DNA of 53,785 nt from Pseudomonas sp. Leaf48 (GCF_001421885.1 NZ_LMLH01000028.1:628162-681946); one strand, 5' to 3'; counted from the stretch's first letter, positions 35,518-44,341 are shown. The notes: a model not told the origin generated them from the sequence alone. A program made the numbers and translations.

Positions 35518-35611
35518 TTTGGCCGATCAAATGCCTCTTTCAGAGCGATCCGCGCAAAGAGGACTTTGAGTGTTTCTGGTCTTGCGCAGGGGCAAATCTG
35601 CGCGCTTTTTT
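35518..35611 (+). ncRNA. candidate small RNA or leader with terminator
   Basis: In the 459-nt gap 35362-35820 a -10-like TAAAAT (35506-35511) is followed by a compact region with stem GGCC..., stem CCTCTTT (35534-35540)/AAAGAGG (35556-35562), then GCGCAG (35584-35589)/CTGCGC (35598-35603) and six T (35606-35611). Such a series would give an RNA of about 94 nt ending in an intrinsic terminator, 209 nt before the DUF2333 start. It could be a free small RNA or an attenuator. No -35 box is convincing, so this is only a candidate. The rest of the gap holds another 7-bp inverted repeat at 35461-35491 and nothing else I can name. Confidence 0.25.
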
Positions 35612-35820
35612 GGGCGCTGGTACCTAAGGTATTCCCTGATGGGACCTGATCATGACCAACAAGTCTGCTTCAAGGTTGGCGATGGGTGTCCCGGTTACGA
35701 TTTTTTCGTCCGCCCGCCCGGTAATTTCCGCCAACAGCGCATTGGCGGGTGCCGGGCAAAGGCACGTTGTTGTATGGTTGTGGTCGAACCGTGAACTCAA
35801 GTGATTGAAAGGATATCGCC

Positions 35821-36888
35821 ATGCTGGACTGGAAAAACCGCGAAGGCAGTGCGCCTGAACGTGCCGCTGAACCCAAGTCGGCCACCCGCAGTTATCTGGG
35901 CGGCCTGTTGTTCAGCCGGGCGCTGGCTACGCTGGTCGTTCTTTACCTGCTGGTGACGATTGCGCTGGGCTGGTACTGGAGCCAGGAACCCGCGTTGTTC
36001 CCGGTCCAGCAAACCGCACAGATGGCTGCCGAGAGAGAAGGCAAGCAGATGGTCATCGGCTACACCACGGTGGAAACCCTCAAGACCGTTGCCGGTACTT
36101 TGTTGGCCAAGCCGGGCGGCTATATATCCAATGACCGTTTCCCGCCGGGACTGTGGATGGACAACATGCCGAGCTGGGAGTACGGCGTGCTGGTGCAGGT
36201 TCGCGACCTGAGCCGCGCCCTGCGCAAGGACTTCGCCCGTTCGCAGTCACAGTCCGCCGAAGACGCCGATCTGGCCAAGGCCGAACCGCGTTTCAACTTC
36301 GACAATAAAAGCTGGGTGCTGCCATCCAGTGAGTCCGAATACCAGGAAGGCATCAATTCCCTGAGCCGCTATCAGGCGCGCCTGTCTGATCCGAACCAGA
36401 AAGGTGCGCTGTTTTATGCCCGCGCCGACAACCTGAACAACTGGCTGGGTGATGTCGGGACGCGCCTGGGTTCGTTGTCGCAACGATTGTCGGCCAGTGT
36501 CGGCCGGGTCAAGCTCAATACCGCCTTGAAAACCGAGGTTGTAGCCCCGGGTGAAGTGCCGCAGGTCGACGAGGAAATCGTCGAAACACCATGGATGCAG
36601 ATCGACAACGTGTTCTACGAAGCCCGCGGTCAGGCCTGGGCTTTGTCCCATTTACTGCGCGCCATCGAAGTCGACTTCGCCGATGTGCTGGCGAAAAAGA
36701 ACGCCACGGTCAGTGTGCGCCAGATCATTCGTGAACTGGAGGCGTCGCAGGAGGCTGTATGGAGCCCGATGATCCTAAATGGCAGCGGTTTCGGCGTGCT
36801 GGCCAACCACTCGCTGGTCATGGCCAACTACATCTCCCGGGCCAACGCCGCAGTGATCGATTTGCGTCAATTGCTCAATCAGGGCTGA
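35821..36888 (+). CDS. DUF2333 family membrane-anchored protein
   Basis: A 355-residue protein with one N-terminal membrane span (about 42-62: ALATLVVLYLLVTIALGWYW) and a mainly helical, probably periplasmic body with blocks YTTVETLKTVAGTLLAKPGGYISNDRFPPGLWMDNMPSWEYGVL-like; the family is DUF2333, whose function is unknown. The ATG has AAGGA about 8 nt upstream. It is followed after 3 nt by the NUDIX gene, so the two form an operon. The same order (PA4842-PA4841) is recalled in P. aeruginosa. Confidence 0.85.
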   Translation: MLDWKNREGSAPERAAEPKSATRSYLGGLLFSRALATLVVLYLLVTIALGWYWSQEPALFPVQQTAQMAAEREGKQMVIGYTTVETLKTVAGTLLAKPGGYISNDRFPPGLWMDNMPSWEYGVLVQVRDLSRALRKDFARSQSQSAEDADLAKAEPRFNFDNKSWVLPSSESEYQEGINSLSRYQARLSDPNQKGALFYARADNLNNWLGDVGTRLGSLSQRLSASVGRVKLNTALKTEVVAPGEVPQVDEEIVETPWMQIDNVFYEARGQAWALSHLLRAIEVDFADVLAKKNATVSVRQIIRELEASQEAVWSPMILNGSGFGVLANHSLVMANYISRANAAVIDLRQLLNQG

Positions 36889-36891
36889 GTC

Positions 36892-37461
36892 ATGGTTGAT
36901 AGCTGCGCCGATAACTTACGCGAGGCCGCGCACCGGGCGGCCTCTGATGCCGAGCAAATCGCCTGGGTCGACGAGCAGGACAATCCGCTCGGGTCCCTGG
37001 CCCGTTCGGACCTGCGCGAGCGCGGGCTGATCGGGCGCGGCACCTACATCATGTTGTTCAACTCCGCCGGGGAGTTGTGCGTGCACCGGCGCACCCTGAG
37101 CAAGGCGATCTACCCCGGTTACTGGGACGTGGCAGCAGGCGGCATGGTGCTCGCCAGTGAAACCTATGCCGAGTCCGCGGCCCGTGAGCTGGAGGAGGAG
37201 TTGGGTGTCAGTGGTGTGGAACTGACCGCCCATGACCATTTTTTCTTTGAAGACACCGGCAATCGCCTGTGGTGTTCGGCGTTTTCCGCGGTGTGGGACG
37301 GGCCGTTGATCCTGCAACCGGAAGAAGTGCTGGAAGCGCGTTTCATCCCCATCGAACAGGTGATGCTGGAAATCCAGCAGAAGCCCTATTGCCCGGACTC
37401 CCTGGCAGCGTTGAAGCGTTATCTGAAGGCTAAACAAACCAGCGTCGCAAAAGAGCTATAA
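36892..37461 (+). CDS. NUDIX hydrolase
   Basis: A 189-residue hydrolase of the NUDIX superfamily. The signature GGMVLASETYAESAARELEEELGV (positions about 83-106) contains the Gx5Ex7REUxEExGU box with its metal-binding Glu residues. The preceding VDEQDNPLGSLARSDLRERGLIGRGTYIMLF resembles the IPP isomerase-like/YfcD group, whose substrate is uncertain. Start ATG 36892, only 3 nt after the DUF2333 stop, implies translational coupling. A terminator follows at 37467. Confidence 0.88.
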   Translation: MVDSCADNLREAAHRAASDAEQIAWVDEQDNPLGSLARSDLRERGLIGRGTYIMLFNSAGELCVHRRTLSKAIYPGYWDVAAGGMVLASETYAESAARELEEELGVSGVELTAHDHFFFEDTGNRLWCSAFSAVWDGPLILQPEEVLEARFIPIEQVMLEIQQKPYCPDSLAALKRYLKAKQTSVAKEL

Positions 37462-37466
37462 ATTGG

Positions 37467-37497
37467 CGCCGATTGGCTCTTAGCAATCGGCGTTTTT
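37467..37497 (+). terminator. intrinsic terminator after NUDIX gene
   Basis: CGCCGATTG (37467-37475), an 8-nt loop, CAATCGGCG (37484-37492) and TTTTT. A perfect 9-bp stem beginning 5 nt after the stop. Confidence 0.9.
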
Positions 37498-37671
37498 GCC
37501 GTTACACTGCGCGACCTTTTCAAACTGAACCGGTATGGCTGTAACTGTAGGAGCGAGCCTGCAGGGTTATACCGTTTCAGTAGCGCTGCCCCTGCCTGAG
37601 TGGGGCTTCGCGGTCGATGGCACCTGCCCGGGTTGCTGCGACCAGTCTTTGTCCTCCAAAGAGGATTGCCG

Positions 37672-38043
37672 GTGGCCAAAAAAGCCGCATCCTTCGCCGC
37701 CCTCGGTGGCCTGGTATTTTCCACCGACGCAGGTCGTCATTGCCCGGAATGCAGTAAACCGGTGGACGCCTGTATCTGCAAACAGACCGTTATCCCGGCC
37801 GGCGACGGCGTTGCTCGCGTGCGTCGCGAAAGCAAGGGCCGTGGCGGCAAGACGGTGACCACCATCACCGGCGTGCCGCTGGCTGAAGACGCGCTCAGGG
37901 AACTGGCGACCACGTTGAAAAAGCGTTGTGGCACAGGCGGAGCGTTGAAAGACGGGATCATCGAAATCCAGGGCGATCATGTCGAGCTACTCTTGGCGGA
38001 GCTGATCAAGCACGGCTTCAAAGCGAAGAAGTCCGGCGGCTAG
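37672..38043 (+). CDS. SUI1/eIF1-like translation factor (YciH family)
   Basis: A 123-residue protein with a short Cys-rich N-terminal part (HCPECSKPVDACICKQ, a possible zinc knuckle) and a C-terminal SUI1 domain (VRVRRESKGRGGKTVTTITGVPL...LKKRCGTGGALKDGIIEIQGDH). The SUI1 domain is related to eukaryotic eIF1 and E. coli YciH, which influence start-codon fidelity. Start: GTG at 37672 with GAGGA 6 nt upstream; the open frame begins at 37600 without a signal. It lies upstream of speA but has its own promoter region (37498-37671). Confidence 0.88.
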   Translation: MAKKAASFAALGGLVFSTDAGRHCPECSKPVDACICKQTVIPAGDGVARVRRESKGRGGKTVTTITGVPLAEDALRELATTLKKRCGTGGALKDGIIEIQGDHVELLLAELIKHGFKAKKSGG

Positions 38044-38178
38044 CAGCCTCTGTGAAACCCACCCCCGGCTTGACCGGCCTCGATTGCATTCGGGCCCGGC
38101 GCCGTCTACATGGTTTTCACAGAGCCTGTTCATGACCGGTATCTAAACTCGTAGCGGTCGGCGGGGTCTATGACCTCG

Positions 38179-38207
38179 TTGACCAACCGTCATTTTCATT
38201 CTTTAGA
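38179..38207 (+). promoter_or_regulatory. sigma-70-like promoter upstream of speA
   Basis: TTGACC (38179-38184), a 17-nt spacer and TTTAGA (38202-38207), 55 nt before the speA ATG. It is the best-spaced pair in the 218-nt gap. Upstream, CTCTGTGAAA (38048-38057) and TTTCACAGAG (38115-38124) form a 10-bp inverted repeat that may end the SUI1-like message. Confidence 0.4.
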
Positions 38208-38261
38208 CTGCGCCGGCCTGAACCCAGGCGACGCACTATGACTTCTTTATAGGGGACTTCG

Positions 38262-40175
38262 ATGTCCGTACGACGCACACGCAAAGACGATGGCAGCCAA
38301 TGGACAGTTGCGGACAGCCGCAGTGTTTACGGGATTCGCCATTGGGGGGCCGGGTATTTCGCGATCAATGACGCCGGTCGCGTCGAAGTTCGTCCGAACG
38401 GTCCGAGCAGCTCGCCTATCGACCTGTTCGAGCAAGTCGACCAGCTGCGCAAGAGCGGCTTGTCCTTGCCGCTGCTGGTACGGTTCCCGGATATTCTGCA
38501 AGACCGCGTGCGTCAGCTGACCGGCGCGTTCGACGCCAATATCGAGCGTCTGGAATACCAGAGCAAGTACACCGCGCTGTACCCGATCAAGGTCAACCAG
38601 CAAGAAGCGGTGATCGAGAACATCATCGCCACCCAGAATGTCTCCATCGGTCTGGAAGCCGGCTCCAAGCCTGAGCTGCTGGCGGTGCTGGCACTGGCGC
38701 CGAAGGGCGGCACCATTGTCTGCAACGGCTATAAGGACCGCGAGTTCATCCGTCTGGCGCTGATGGGCCAGAAGCTCGGCCACAACGTGTTCATCGTGAT
38801 CGAGAAAGAGTCCGAAGTCGGCCTGGTGATCGAAGAAGCGGCGTCGCTCAAGGTCAAGCCGCAGGTCGGCCTGCGCGTACGCCTGTCGTCCCTGGCCTCG
38901 TCCAAGTGGGCGGACACCGGTGGCGAAAAATCCAAGTTCGGTCTGTCGGCGGCGCAGTTGCTGTCGGTCGTCGAGCGCTTCCGCGCGGCCGGTCTGGACC
39001 AGGGCATTCGCCTGCTGCACTTCCACATGGGCTCGCAGATCGCCAACCTGGCGGACTACCAGCACGGCTTCAAGGAAGCCATCCGCTACTACGGCGAACT
39101 GCGCAACCTCGGCCTGCCGGTCGATCACATCGACGTCGGTGGCGGCCTGGGCGTGGACTACGACGGCACACACTCGCGTAACGCCAGCTCGATCAACTAC
39201 GACATGGACGATTACGCCGGTGTCGTGGTCGGCATGCTCAAGGAATTCTGCGACGCGCAGAGCCTGCCGCATCCGAACATTTTCTCCGAAAGTGGCCGCT
39301 CCCTGACCGCGCACCATGCCATGCTGGTGATTCAGGTGACCGACGTCGAGAAACACAACGACGAAATCCCGCTGATCGAAAACAAGGAAAACCTGCCGGA
39401 AACCGTGCAGTGGCTGGTTGACCTGCTGGGTCCGACCGACATCGAGATGGTCACCGAAACCTACTGGCGCGCCACGCACTACATGAGCGATATCGCGTCG
39501 CAGTACGCCGACGGCAAGCTGACCCTGGCCGAGAAAGCCCTGGCCGAGCAATGCTACTTCGCCGTGTGCCGTCGCCTGCACAATTCGTTGAAGGCGCGTC
39601 AGCGTTCGCACCGTCAGGTGCTCGACGAACTCAACGACAAGCTGGCCGACAAGTACATCTGCAACTTCTCGGTGTTCCAGAGCCTGCCGGACACCTGGGC
39701 CATCGATCAGGTACTGCCGATCATCCCGCTGCATCGCCTCGATGAAGAGCCGCTGCGTCGTGCGGTGCTGCAGGACCTGACCTGTGACTCCGACGGCAAG
39801 ATCAACCAGTACGTCGACGAGCAGAGCATCGAAACCAGCCTGCCGGTACATGGCCTGAACGAAGGTGAGGATTACCTGCTGGGCGTGTTCCTGGTGGGGG
39901 CTTACCAGGAAATTCTCGGCGACATGCACAACCTGTTCGGTGACACCGACTCGGTGAACATCTACCAGAACGCCGACGGCAGCGTGTACCACGCCGGTAT
40001 CGAGACCCATGACACCATCGAAGACATGCTGCGCTATGTGCACTTGTCGCCGGAAGAACTGATGACCCACTACCGCGACAAGTGCGCCAGTGCCCGCATC
40101 AGTGCCAGCGAGCGCACGCAGTTCCTCGATGCCCTGCGTCTGGGGTTGACTCGTTCGTCCTACCTGTCTTCCTGA
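38262..40175 (+). CDS. speA: biosynthetic arginine decarboxylase SpeA
   Basis: A 637-residue PLP enzyme that turns arginine into agmatine, the first step of putrescine and spermidine synthesis. The PLP-binding Lys110 lies in LYPIKVNQQEAVIENI; GLEAGSKPELLAVLAL, HFHMGSQIANL, DVGGGLGVDYDGT and SESGRSLTAHHAML are alanine-racemase-fold barrel motifs; the C-terminal SVFQSLPDTWAIDQVLPI and TCDSDGKI blocks are the beta domain with the catalytic Cys. Length is normal. The ATG has AGGGGA upstream. Like many SpeA it should be cytoplasmic or periplasm-adjacent; no signal peptide is seen. Confidence 0.97.
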   Translation: MSVRRTRKDDGSQWTVADSRSVYGIRHWGAGYFAINDAGRVEVRPNGPSSSPIDLFEQVDQLRKSGLSLPLLVRFPDILQDRVRQLTGAFDANIERLEYQSKYTALYPIKVNQQEAVIENIIATQNVSIGLEAGSKPELLAVLALAPKGGTIVCNGYKDREFIRLALMGQKLGHNVFIVIEKESEVGLVIEEAASLKVKPQVGLRVRLSSLASSKWADTGGEKSKFGLSAAQLLSVVERFRAAGLDQGIRLLHFHMGSQIANLADYQHGFKEAIRYYGELRNLGLPVDHIDVGGGLGVDYDGTHSRNASSINYDMDDYAGVVVGMLKEFCDAQSLPHPNIFSESGRSLTAHHAMLVIQVTDVEKHNDEIPLIENKENLPETVQWLVDLLGPTDIEMVTETYWRATHYMSDIASQYADGKLTLAEKALAEQCYFAVCRRLHNSLKARQRSHRQVLDELNDKLADKYICNFSVFQSLPDTWAIDQVLPIIPLHRLDEEPLRRAVLQDLTCDSDGKINQYVDEQSIETSLPVHGLNEGEDYLLGVFLVGAYQEILGDMHNLFGDTDSVNIYQNADGSVYHAGIETHDTIEDMLRYVHLSPEELMTHYRDKCASARISASERTQFLDALRLGLTRSSYLSS

Positions 40176-40192
40176 GGTCAGGGACGCGCTGA

Positions 40193-40244
40193 CCAGATCG
40201 TCTGAATTTTTTTCCGGTTTCTGCGGAAATTTCAGATGATCTGG
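40193..40244 (+). terminator. long hairpin after speA
   Basis: CCAGATC (40193-40199) pairs with GATCTGG (40238-40244), continued inward by TCTGAA/TTTCAGA and TTTCCG/CGGAAA around a short loop. It begins 17 nt after the speA stop. The T run lies inside the stem, so it may be a processing or stability element rather than a pure intrinsic terminator. Confidence 0.6.
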
Positions 40245-40401
40245 TGCGGCATCTCTCTTTATCCTGTAGGAAATTTCCACGCTGCGGCGATCAAAGCAAA
40301 AACGTCCTCTTTTCGCGTAGGCCGTTTCCTAAGTTGTACTTCTGCCCTCTACTCGGCCATGTCTCTCGGCGAGAATCCCCGGCCGCCCCCCCAGTAGAGA
40401 A

Positions 40402-41727
40402 ATGCCGATGTCCAATCCAGTCAGCGAGCCCTCATTTCGTCTGGATGTAGCCGGTCTGCCCGATCCCTTCGAGGTCCTTGCCTTTACCGGTAAAGAGGCT
40501 GTCAACGAGCCGTTTGTGTTCGATGTCGAACTGCTGATCCATGACTCGGTGCCTGACCTTGCCAGCTTGTTGTATCGGCCGGCCACTTTGTACTTCGGGC
40601 CGCCAGGAAGCTGCATCTGCGGACAACTGCATGAACTTGTCCAGCGTGACCAGGGCCTGGGGAGCAGGCTTTGCCAGATCCGTCTGGGGCCGAAGCTGGC
40701 GTGTCTGGGCCAGCGCTTCAGCCAGCGGATTTTCAGTGGCCGTTCGGTGCCGCAAATCATCGATCAGGTGCTCAAGGAACACGGCATCGTCGGCGATGAC
40801 CGACGCTTCGAGCTGGAAGGCGATTATCCATTTCGCGATTTTTGTACGCAGTACAAGGAGTCGGATTTGCAGTTTCTCCAGCGCCTGTGTGCCGAGGAAC
40901 AGCTTGATTACCACTTCGAACACCTGGCGCGTCGCCACCGCGTGGTGTTCCGTGATGATCGGCAGCAACTTCCCCTGAGCGAGCGTGCATTGTTTCGTAG
41001 CAAGGGTGAGCAACCGGCAGTACGTGAGTTCGAACTTCAGTGCTCCACGGATTCTGCGGTGCAGTTTGCTGATTGCCGTACGGACCTGGCGACCTTGCGC
41101 AGCGGGCAACTGATGCCGCTGGCCGATCACCCGGTTGCCGAGTGCAATCAGCGCTGGTTGCTGACCCATATCGAGCATCGGGGCAGCCAGGATCCGCTGA
41201 CGCCTTATTACAATCAGACTCGCGCCCTGAGTGGGCGTATTCCTTTCGAGCCACCCCGCTCAGTCACCAAGCCACGCATGCACGGTCTGCAGCGGGCATG
41301 GGTGGTGGAAGTCGATGAACTGCGCCCGGCTCCCGGCAGACCGGTACCGGTGCAATTCGACTGGCTGTATCAAGGCGAAGGAGCGTCCCCCAGCCACTGC
41401 TGGCTGCCCCTGGCGGCCGATTTGCAGGCGCTCACTCTGGAGTCACTGCGAGAAGGGACCGAAGTGCTGGTGAGCTTCATCGACGGAGATCCGGACCGGC
41501 CTTTGATAACCAGCCTGCTTCACGCCCCGCAAGACGACGAGGCAGCGAGCGCCCTCATGGCGCAGTGCCCGGCAACTGTCCAGGCCGGTCTGCAGCAATG
41601 GCTGGGCTCCGGTGAGCCGCTCATGTTGCTGTGCCTGCTGCCCGGTGGTGGCAGCTTCAACCATTGCGAACAGGCGCTTTGCACTTGTCGTGCAGCGCTG
41701 CGGCTCGAACATGGTGGTCGGGCATGA
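40402..41727 (+). CDS. short VgrG-like protein (type VI secretion spike)
   Basis: A 441-residue protein of the VgrG/Rhs-element Vgr family. The N-terminal gp27-like part shows FTGKEAVNEPFVFDVELL, the typical phage-baseplate start, and ICGQLHELVQRDQG and YKESDLQFLQRLCAEEQLDYHFEH, both VgrG hallmarks. The gp5-like OB part is compressed: PVPVQFDWLYQGEG...CWLPLA...EGTEVLVSFIDGDPDRPLITSLLHAP. Behind it the long beta-helical needle and any effector domain are missing; the last 60 residues are unlike VgrG and carry Cys residues. Start: ATG 40402 or 40408. It overlaps the DUF4123 gene by ATGA. No other type VI genes are in the window. Confidence 0.82.
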   Translation: MPMSNPVSEPSFRLDVAGLPDPFEVLAFTGKEAVNEPFVFDVELLIHDSVPDLASLLYRPATLYFGPPGSCICGQLHELVQRDQGLGSRLCQIRLGPKLACLGQRFSQRIFSGRSVPQIIDQVLKEHGIVGDDRRFELEGDYPFRDFCTQYKESDLQFLQRLCAEEQLDYHFEHLARRHRVVFRDDRQQLPLSERALFRSKGEQPAVREFELQCSTDSAVQFADCRTDLATLRSGQLMPLADHPVAECNQRWLLTHIEHRGSQDPLTPYYNQTRALSGRIPFEPPRSVTKPRMHGLQRAWVVEVDELRPAPGRPVPVQFDWLYQGEGASPSHCWLPLAADLQALTLESLREGTEVLVSFIDGDPDRPLITSLLHAPQDDEAASALMAQCPATVQAGLQQWLGSGEPLMLLCLLPGGGSFNHCEQALCTCRAALRLEHGGRA

Positions 41728-42518
41728 TCACCACGCAAATGCCCACCCCACGCCCCCAGTGGCTGTTGCTGGATGTGCCGGGTTCGCCAGGGGTGGTGAC
41801 GGTCTTGCAGCAGACCTTTGTGCAAGCCCGGCGGTTCTGGCTGTTCGAGGGCACCGAGTGGCATGCGCTGCATGAGCACGGACCTGTACTCGTTGATCTG
41901 CGCACTTGCCCGGCGCTGGCTGATTTATGCCTGGTCGACGGGCAACGCTGGCGCGGCTTGCTGATTGTCAGCCAGACCTCGGAGCTGACGCTGCTGGCGC
42001 ACTTGCGACGGATGCTCACGGTCACTGTCGGCGTGCATCGGGCCCTGTTGAGTTATTACAATCCGAACACCGCCAGTTACTTCTTTGATGCTTGTGATGC
42101 GGTGGAGTTGAGTCGCTGGCTAGGGCCGATCAGCCAGCTACGCTGGTTCGGTGGCACCTGGGCCGACCGTGCGATCGGTTGCGAAGGCTGGCAGCGCCTG
42201 CTGAATCCGGCGCTGGCGGTTACCCCCTTGGCCGTTGAGGAAAGCCTCAGTGCCTGGCAACGGGAGAAGCTGCAAACCTGCCTGCTCGAACAACATGCCT
42301 GGCGCTGGAGTCGATCCAGCGGGATCGATTTCACCCGCCTGTGGCCCCTGCTGCAGGAAGGGCTGACACTGGGTTTCACTGAGCGTGCAGTGCTTGATGG
42401 CTGGATCTGGCTGCGCATGCAGTTCCCCGCGGCGATACCTGTGCAGCCGATGTCGGGGCTGACTCAACAGGAGCGCCTCGATAGCCTGCGTCAGTTATGG
42501 CAGAACAACCAACCCTGA
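41724..42518 (+). CDS. DUF4123 adaptor protein (type VI secretion chaperone type)
   Basis: A 264-residue protein whose N-terminal half matches the DUF4123 (Tap/TEC) family: WLLLDVPGSPGVVTVLQQTF, LVDLRTCPAL and the region VHRALLSYYNPNTASYFFDACD with the conserved R.YDP-like block. Such adaptors load a cargo effector on its VgrG, so each is usually followed by an effector gene. Here the next gene, 29 nt away, is an unrelated MATE gene on the other strand, so no effector follows. ATG 41724 overlaps the vgrG-like stop by 4 nt, implying coupling. The C-terminal half (about 140-264) is Trp-rich. Confidence 0.75.
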   Translation: MITTQMPTPRPQWLLLDVPGSPGVVTVLQQTFVQARRFWLFEGTEWHALHEHGPVLVDLRTCPALADLCLVDGQRWRGLLIVSQTSELTLLAHLRRMLTVTVGVHRALLSYYNPNTASYFFDACDAVELSRWLGPISQLRWFGGTWADRAIGCEGWQRLLNPALAVTPLAVEESLSAWQREKLQTCLLEQHAWRWSRSSGIDFTRLWPLLQEGLTLGFTERAVLDGWIWLRMQFPAAIPVQPMSGLTQQERLDSLRQLWQNNQP

Positions 42519-42547
42519 ACGCAAATCGATGGCGAGCCCATGCCGGT

Positions 42548-43897
42548 TCAGTGCGTTGCGTGGGCAAACCAGCCATCGTCGCGCTGCAGGCGCCAGGCGA
42601 TGACACCCAGGGTCAGGCTGCGCAGCACCATGAATACCAGAAAGGTTATCCACAGGCCGTGGTTGCCCCAATCCTGCAATTCCCAGCCAAACGGTAATAC
42701 CAGCACCACCGTCAGCAGCATGCCGTTGCGCATCTCTCGGGCGCGGGTGGCGCCGATGAACAGTCCGTCGAGCAGGTAACTCCAGACGGCAATCAACGGC
42801 AGCGCGGCGAGGTAGGGCAGGTAGATGAAGGCGGTGTCGCGCACGCTTTGAATGTCGGTCTGCATCTCGATGAACAGATGCCCGGCGAATAGAAACAGCA
42901 CGGCAAAGCCCAGACTCGCCAGCAACGACCAGCCACAGGCCACCACCAATGAACGGCGCAGGGCATCGCGGTCGCGGGCGCCGATGGCATGCCCGCACAG
43001 GGCTTCCACCGCATGGGCCAGGCCATCCAGCGCATGGGCGGTCAGCAGCAGGCCGTTGAGCAGCAGCGCGTTGGCGGCGACGGTAGCGTCGCCCAGCCGG
43101 GCGCCTTGCACGGTGATCAGGAAAAACACCGATTGCAGCGCCAGGCTGCGGATGAAGATATCGCGGTTGACTGCCAGCAGCGGGCGCCAGCTCTGCCATA
43201 CCGCCAACGCCGCCCAGACGATATGCCCAGGGTAGGCGCGCAGGGCCTTGCGGGTCATCAGCAGACCGATCAGCGCACCGGTCCATTCGGCTATCACCGA
43301 AGCCCTGGCCGAGCCGACCACGCCCCAGTCCAGCCCGAGGACGAACCACAGGTTCAGGGCAATGTTGACCAGGTTGGTGCTCAGCAGAATCGCCAGCGGT
43401 GCCCGGGCGTTCTGGGTGCCCAGGAACCAGCCGACCAGCGCATAGCTGGCCAGCGCGGCGGGCAGGCCAAACAGCCGGGTGTGAAAGAACTCGCGGGTCA
43501 GTTGATCAAGCTCGGCCGACGGCTGCATGAAATGCAGCGCGATACCACTCAAGGGTACGCCGAGCGCTCCCAATATGACGGCCAGGCCCATGGCCAGCAA
43601 CAGGCCTTGCAACAGAATCTGCCGCAGCGCCGCACCATCCCCGCGCCCGGCGGCCTGGGCGGCGAACCCGGTCGAGCCCATGCGCAGAAAGCCCATTGCC
43701 CAGGCGAGAAAGGTATACAGGCTGGCGCCGACCGCGACGGCACCGAGTTGGTGGGCATGGGGCAGGTGGCCGATGACGGTGCTGTCGACCAGCGCCACTA
43801 GCGGCACGGATATGTTCGAGAGAATCATCGGTGCGGCAAGCGCCCAGACCCGGCGATGGGTGGGGCGGTCGCGCCAGTCGGCGGTCAGGTTGGACAT
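42548..43897 (-). CDS. MATE family efflux transporter
   Basis: A 449-residue inner-membrane exporter with about twelve hydrophobic spans in two similar halves, of the MATE (NorM/DinF) type, which exchanges Na+ or H+ for drugs or metabolites. The start RVWALAAPMILSNISVPLVALVDSTVIGHL is diagnostic of the DinF group, and GFAAQAAGRGDGAAL is the usual loop. Start: ATG at 43897 with AAGGAG 6 nt upstream; the frame extends to 43963 without support. It converges on the DUF4123 gene, leaving 29 nt. Confidence 0.92.
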   Translation of the reverse strand: MSNLTADWRDRPTHRRVWALAAPMILSNISVPLVALVDSTVIGHLPHAHQLGAVAVGASLYTFLAWAMGFLRMGSTGFAAQAAGRGDGAALRQILLQGLLLAMGLAVILGALGVPLSGIALHFMQPSAELDQLTREFFHTRLFGLPAALASYALVGWFLGTQNARAPLAILLSTNLVNIALNLWFVLGLDWGVVGSARASVIAEWTGALIGLLMTRKALRAYPGHIVWAALAVWQSWRPLLAVNRDIFIRSLALQSVFFLITVQGARLGDATVAANALLLNGLLLTAHALDGLAHAVEALCGHAIGARDRDALRRSLVVACGWSLLASLGFAVLFLFAGHLFIEMQTDIQSVRDTAFIYLPYLAALPLIAVWSYLLDGLFIGATRAREMRNGMLLTVVLVLPFGWELQDWGNHGLWITFLVFMVLRSLTLGVIAWRLQRDDGWFAHATH

Positions 43898-43969
43898 GCA
43901 GGCTCCTTGGGGGAGCGGGCATTGTATCGACACATTCGCAATCTTCCGTATTCCATTACGCAAGCGGTG

Positions 43970-44263
43970 TCAGTGAATTATCCAGCTCAACAACCAGAGC
44001 CCCAGCATCATCCAGATGATCCCCATGATGATCGACGCATTGAGAAAAGCGCGGATTGCCGACCACAGCAGCACCAGGCCGAGGATCAGGGTAATGATGC
44101 TGACGATGGAGGTGTCCATGCCCAGGGCGTTGGACAAACCTTCGACAAAGTTGCTGCTGGCCTGGCTCAGCAGATTGAACAGCCCACTGAGGCCATCAAC
44201 GACGAAGCGGATGATCGAGCCCAGTAACTGACCGAGCCATTCGGAAAAACCTTCTACCTGCAT
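43970..44263 (-). CDS. small membrane protein of unknown function
   Basis: A 97-residue protein. The first half is amphipathic and helical (EWLGQLLGSIIRFVVDGL), the second half holds two membrane spans (SIVSIITLILGLVLLWSAI and SIIMGIIWMMLGLWLLSWII). No motif that would give a function was recognised. It lies 72 nt upstream of the MATE gene on the same strand and may be co-transcribed with it. The reading frame is open over its full length with a hydrophobic composition that makes chance unlikely. Confidence 0.7.
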   Translation of the reverse strand: MQVEGFSEWLGQLLGSIIRFVVDGLSGLFNLLSQASSNFVEGLSNALGMDTSIVSIITLILGLVLLWSAIRAFLNASIIMGIIWMMLGLWLLSWIIH

Positions 44264-44341
44264 GGAGTGACGTCCTGATCAAAGAGAGGCATGGTTGCCG
44301 GATTTGAGCTTGGGCTGTCGATCATGGCACCGAGTTCCCCG

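Noticed and set aside
35652..35804. 50-codon open frame with ATG in the gcbA-DUF2333 gap
   Set aside because: No clear ribosome site at good spacing, no recognisable sequence, and it lies in a region that looks like leader.
38247..40280. Long open frame (677 codons) antisense to speA, and similar long antisense frames opposite urtA, purD, accC, gcbA and others
   Set aside because: High-GC codon bias leaves long open frames opposite real genes; none shows a family motif or ribosome site.
42519..42547. Effector or immunity gene behind DUF4123
   Set aside because: Only 29 nt separate it from the stop of the convergent MATE gene.
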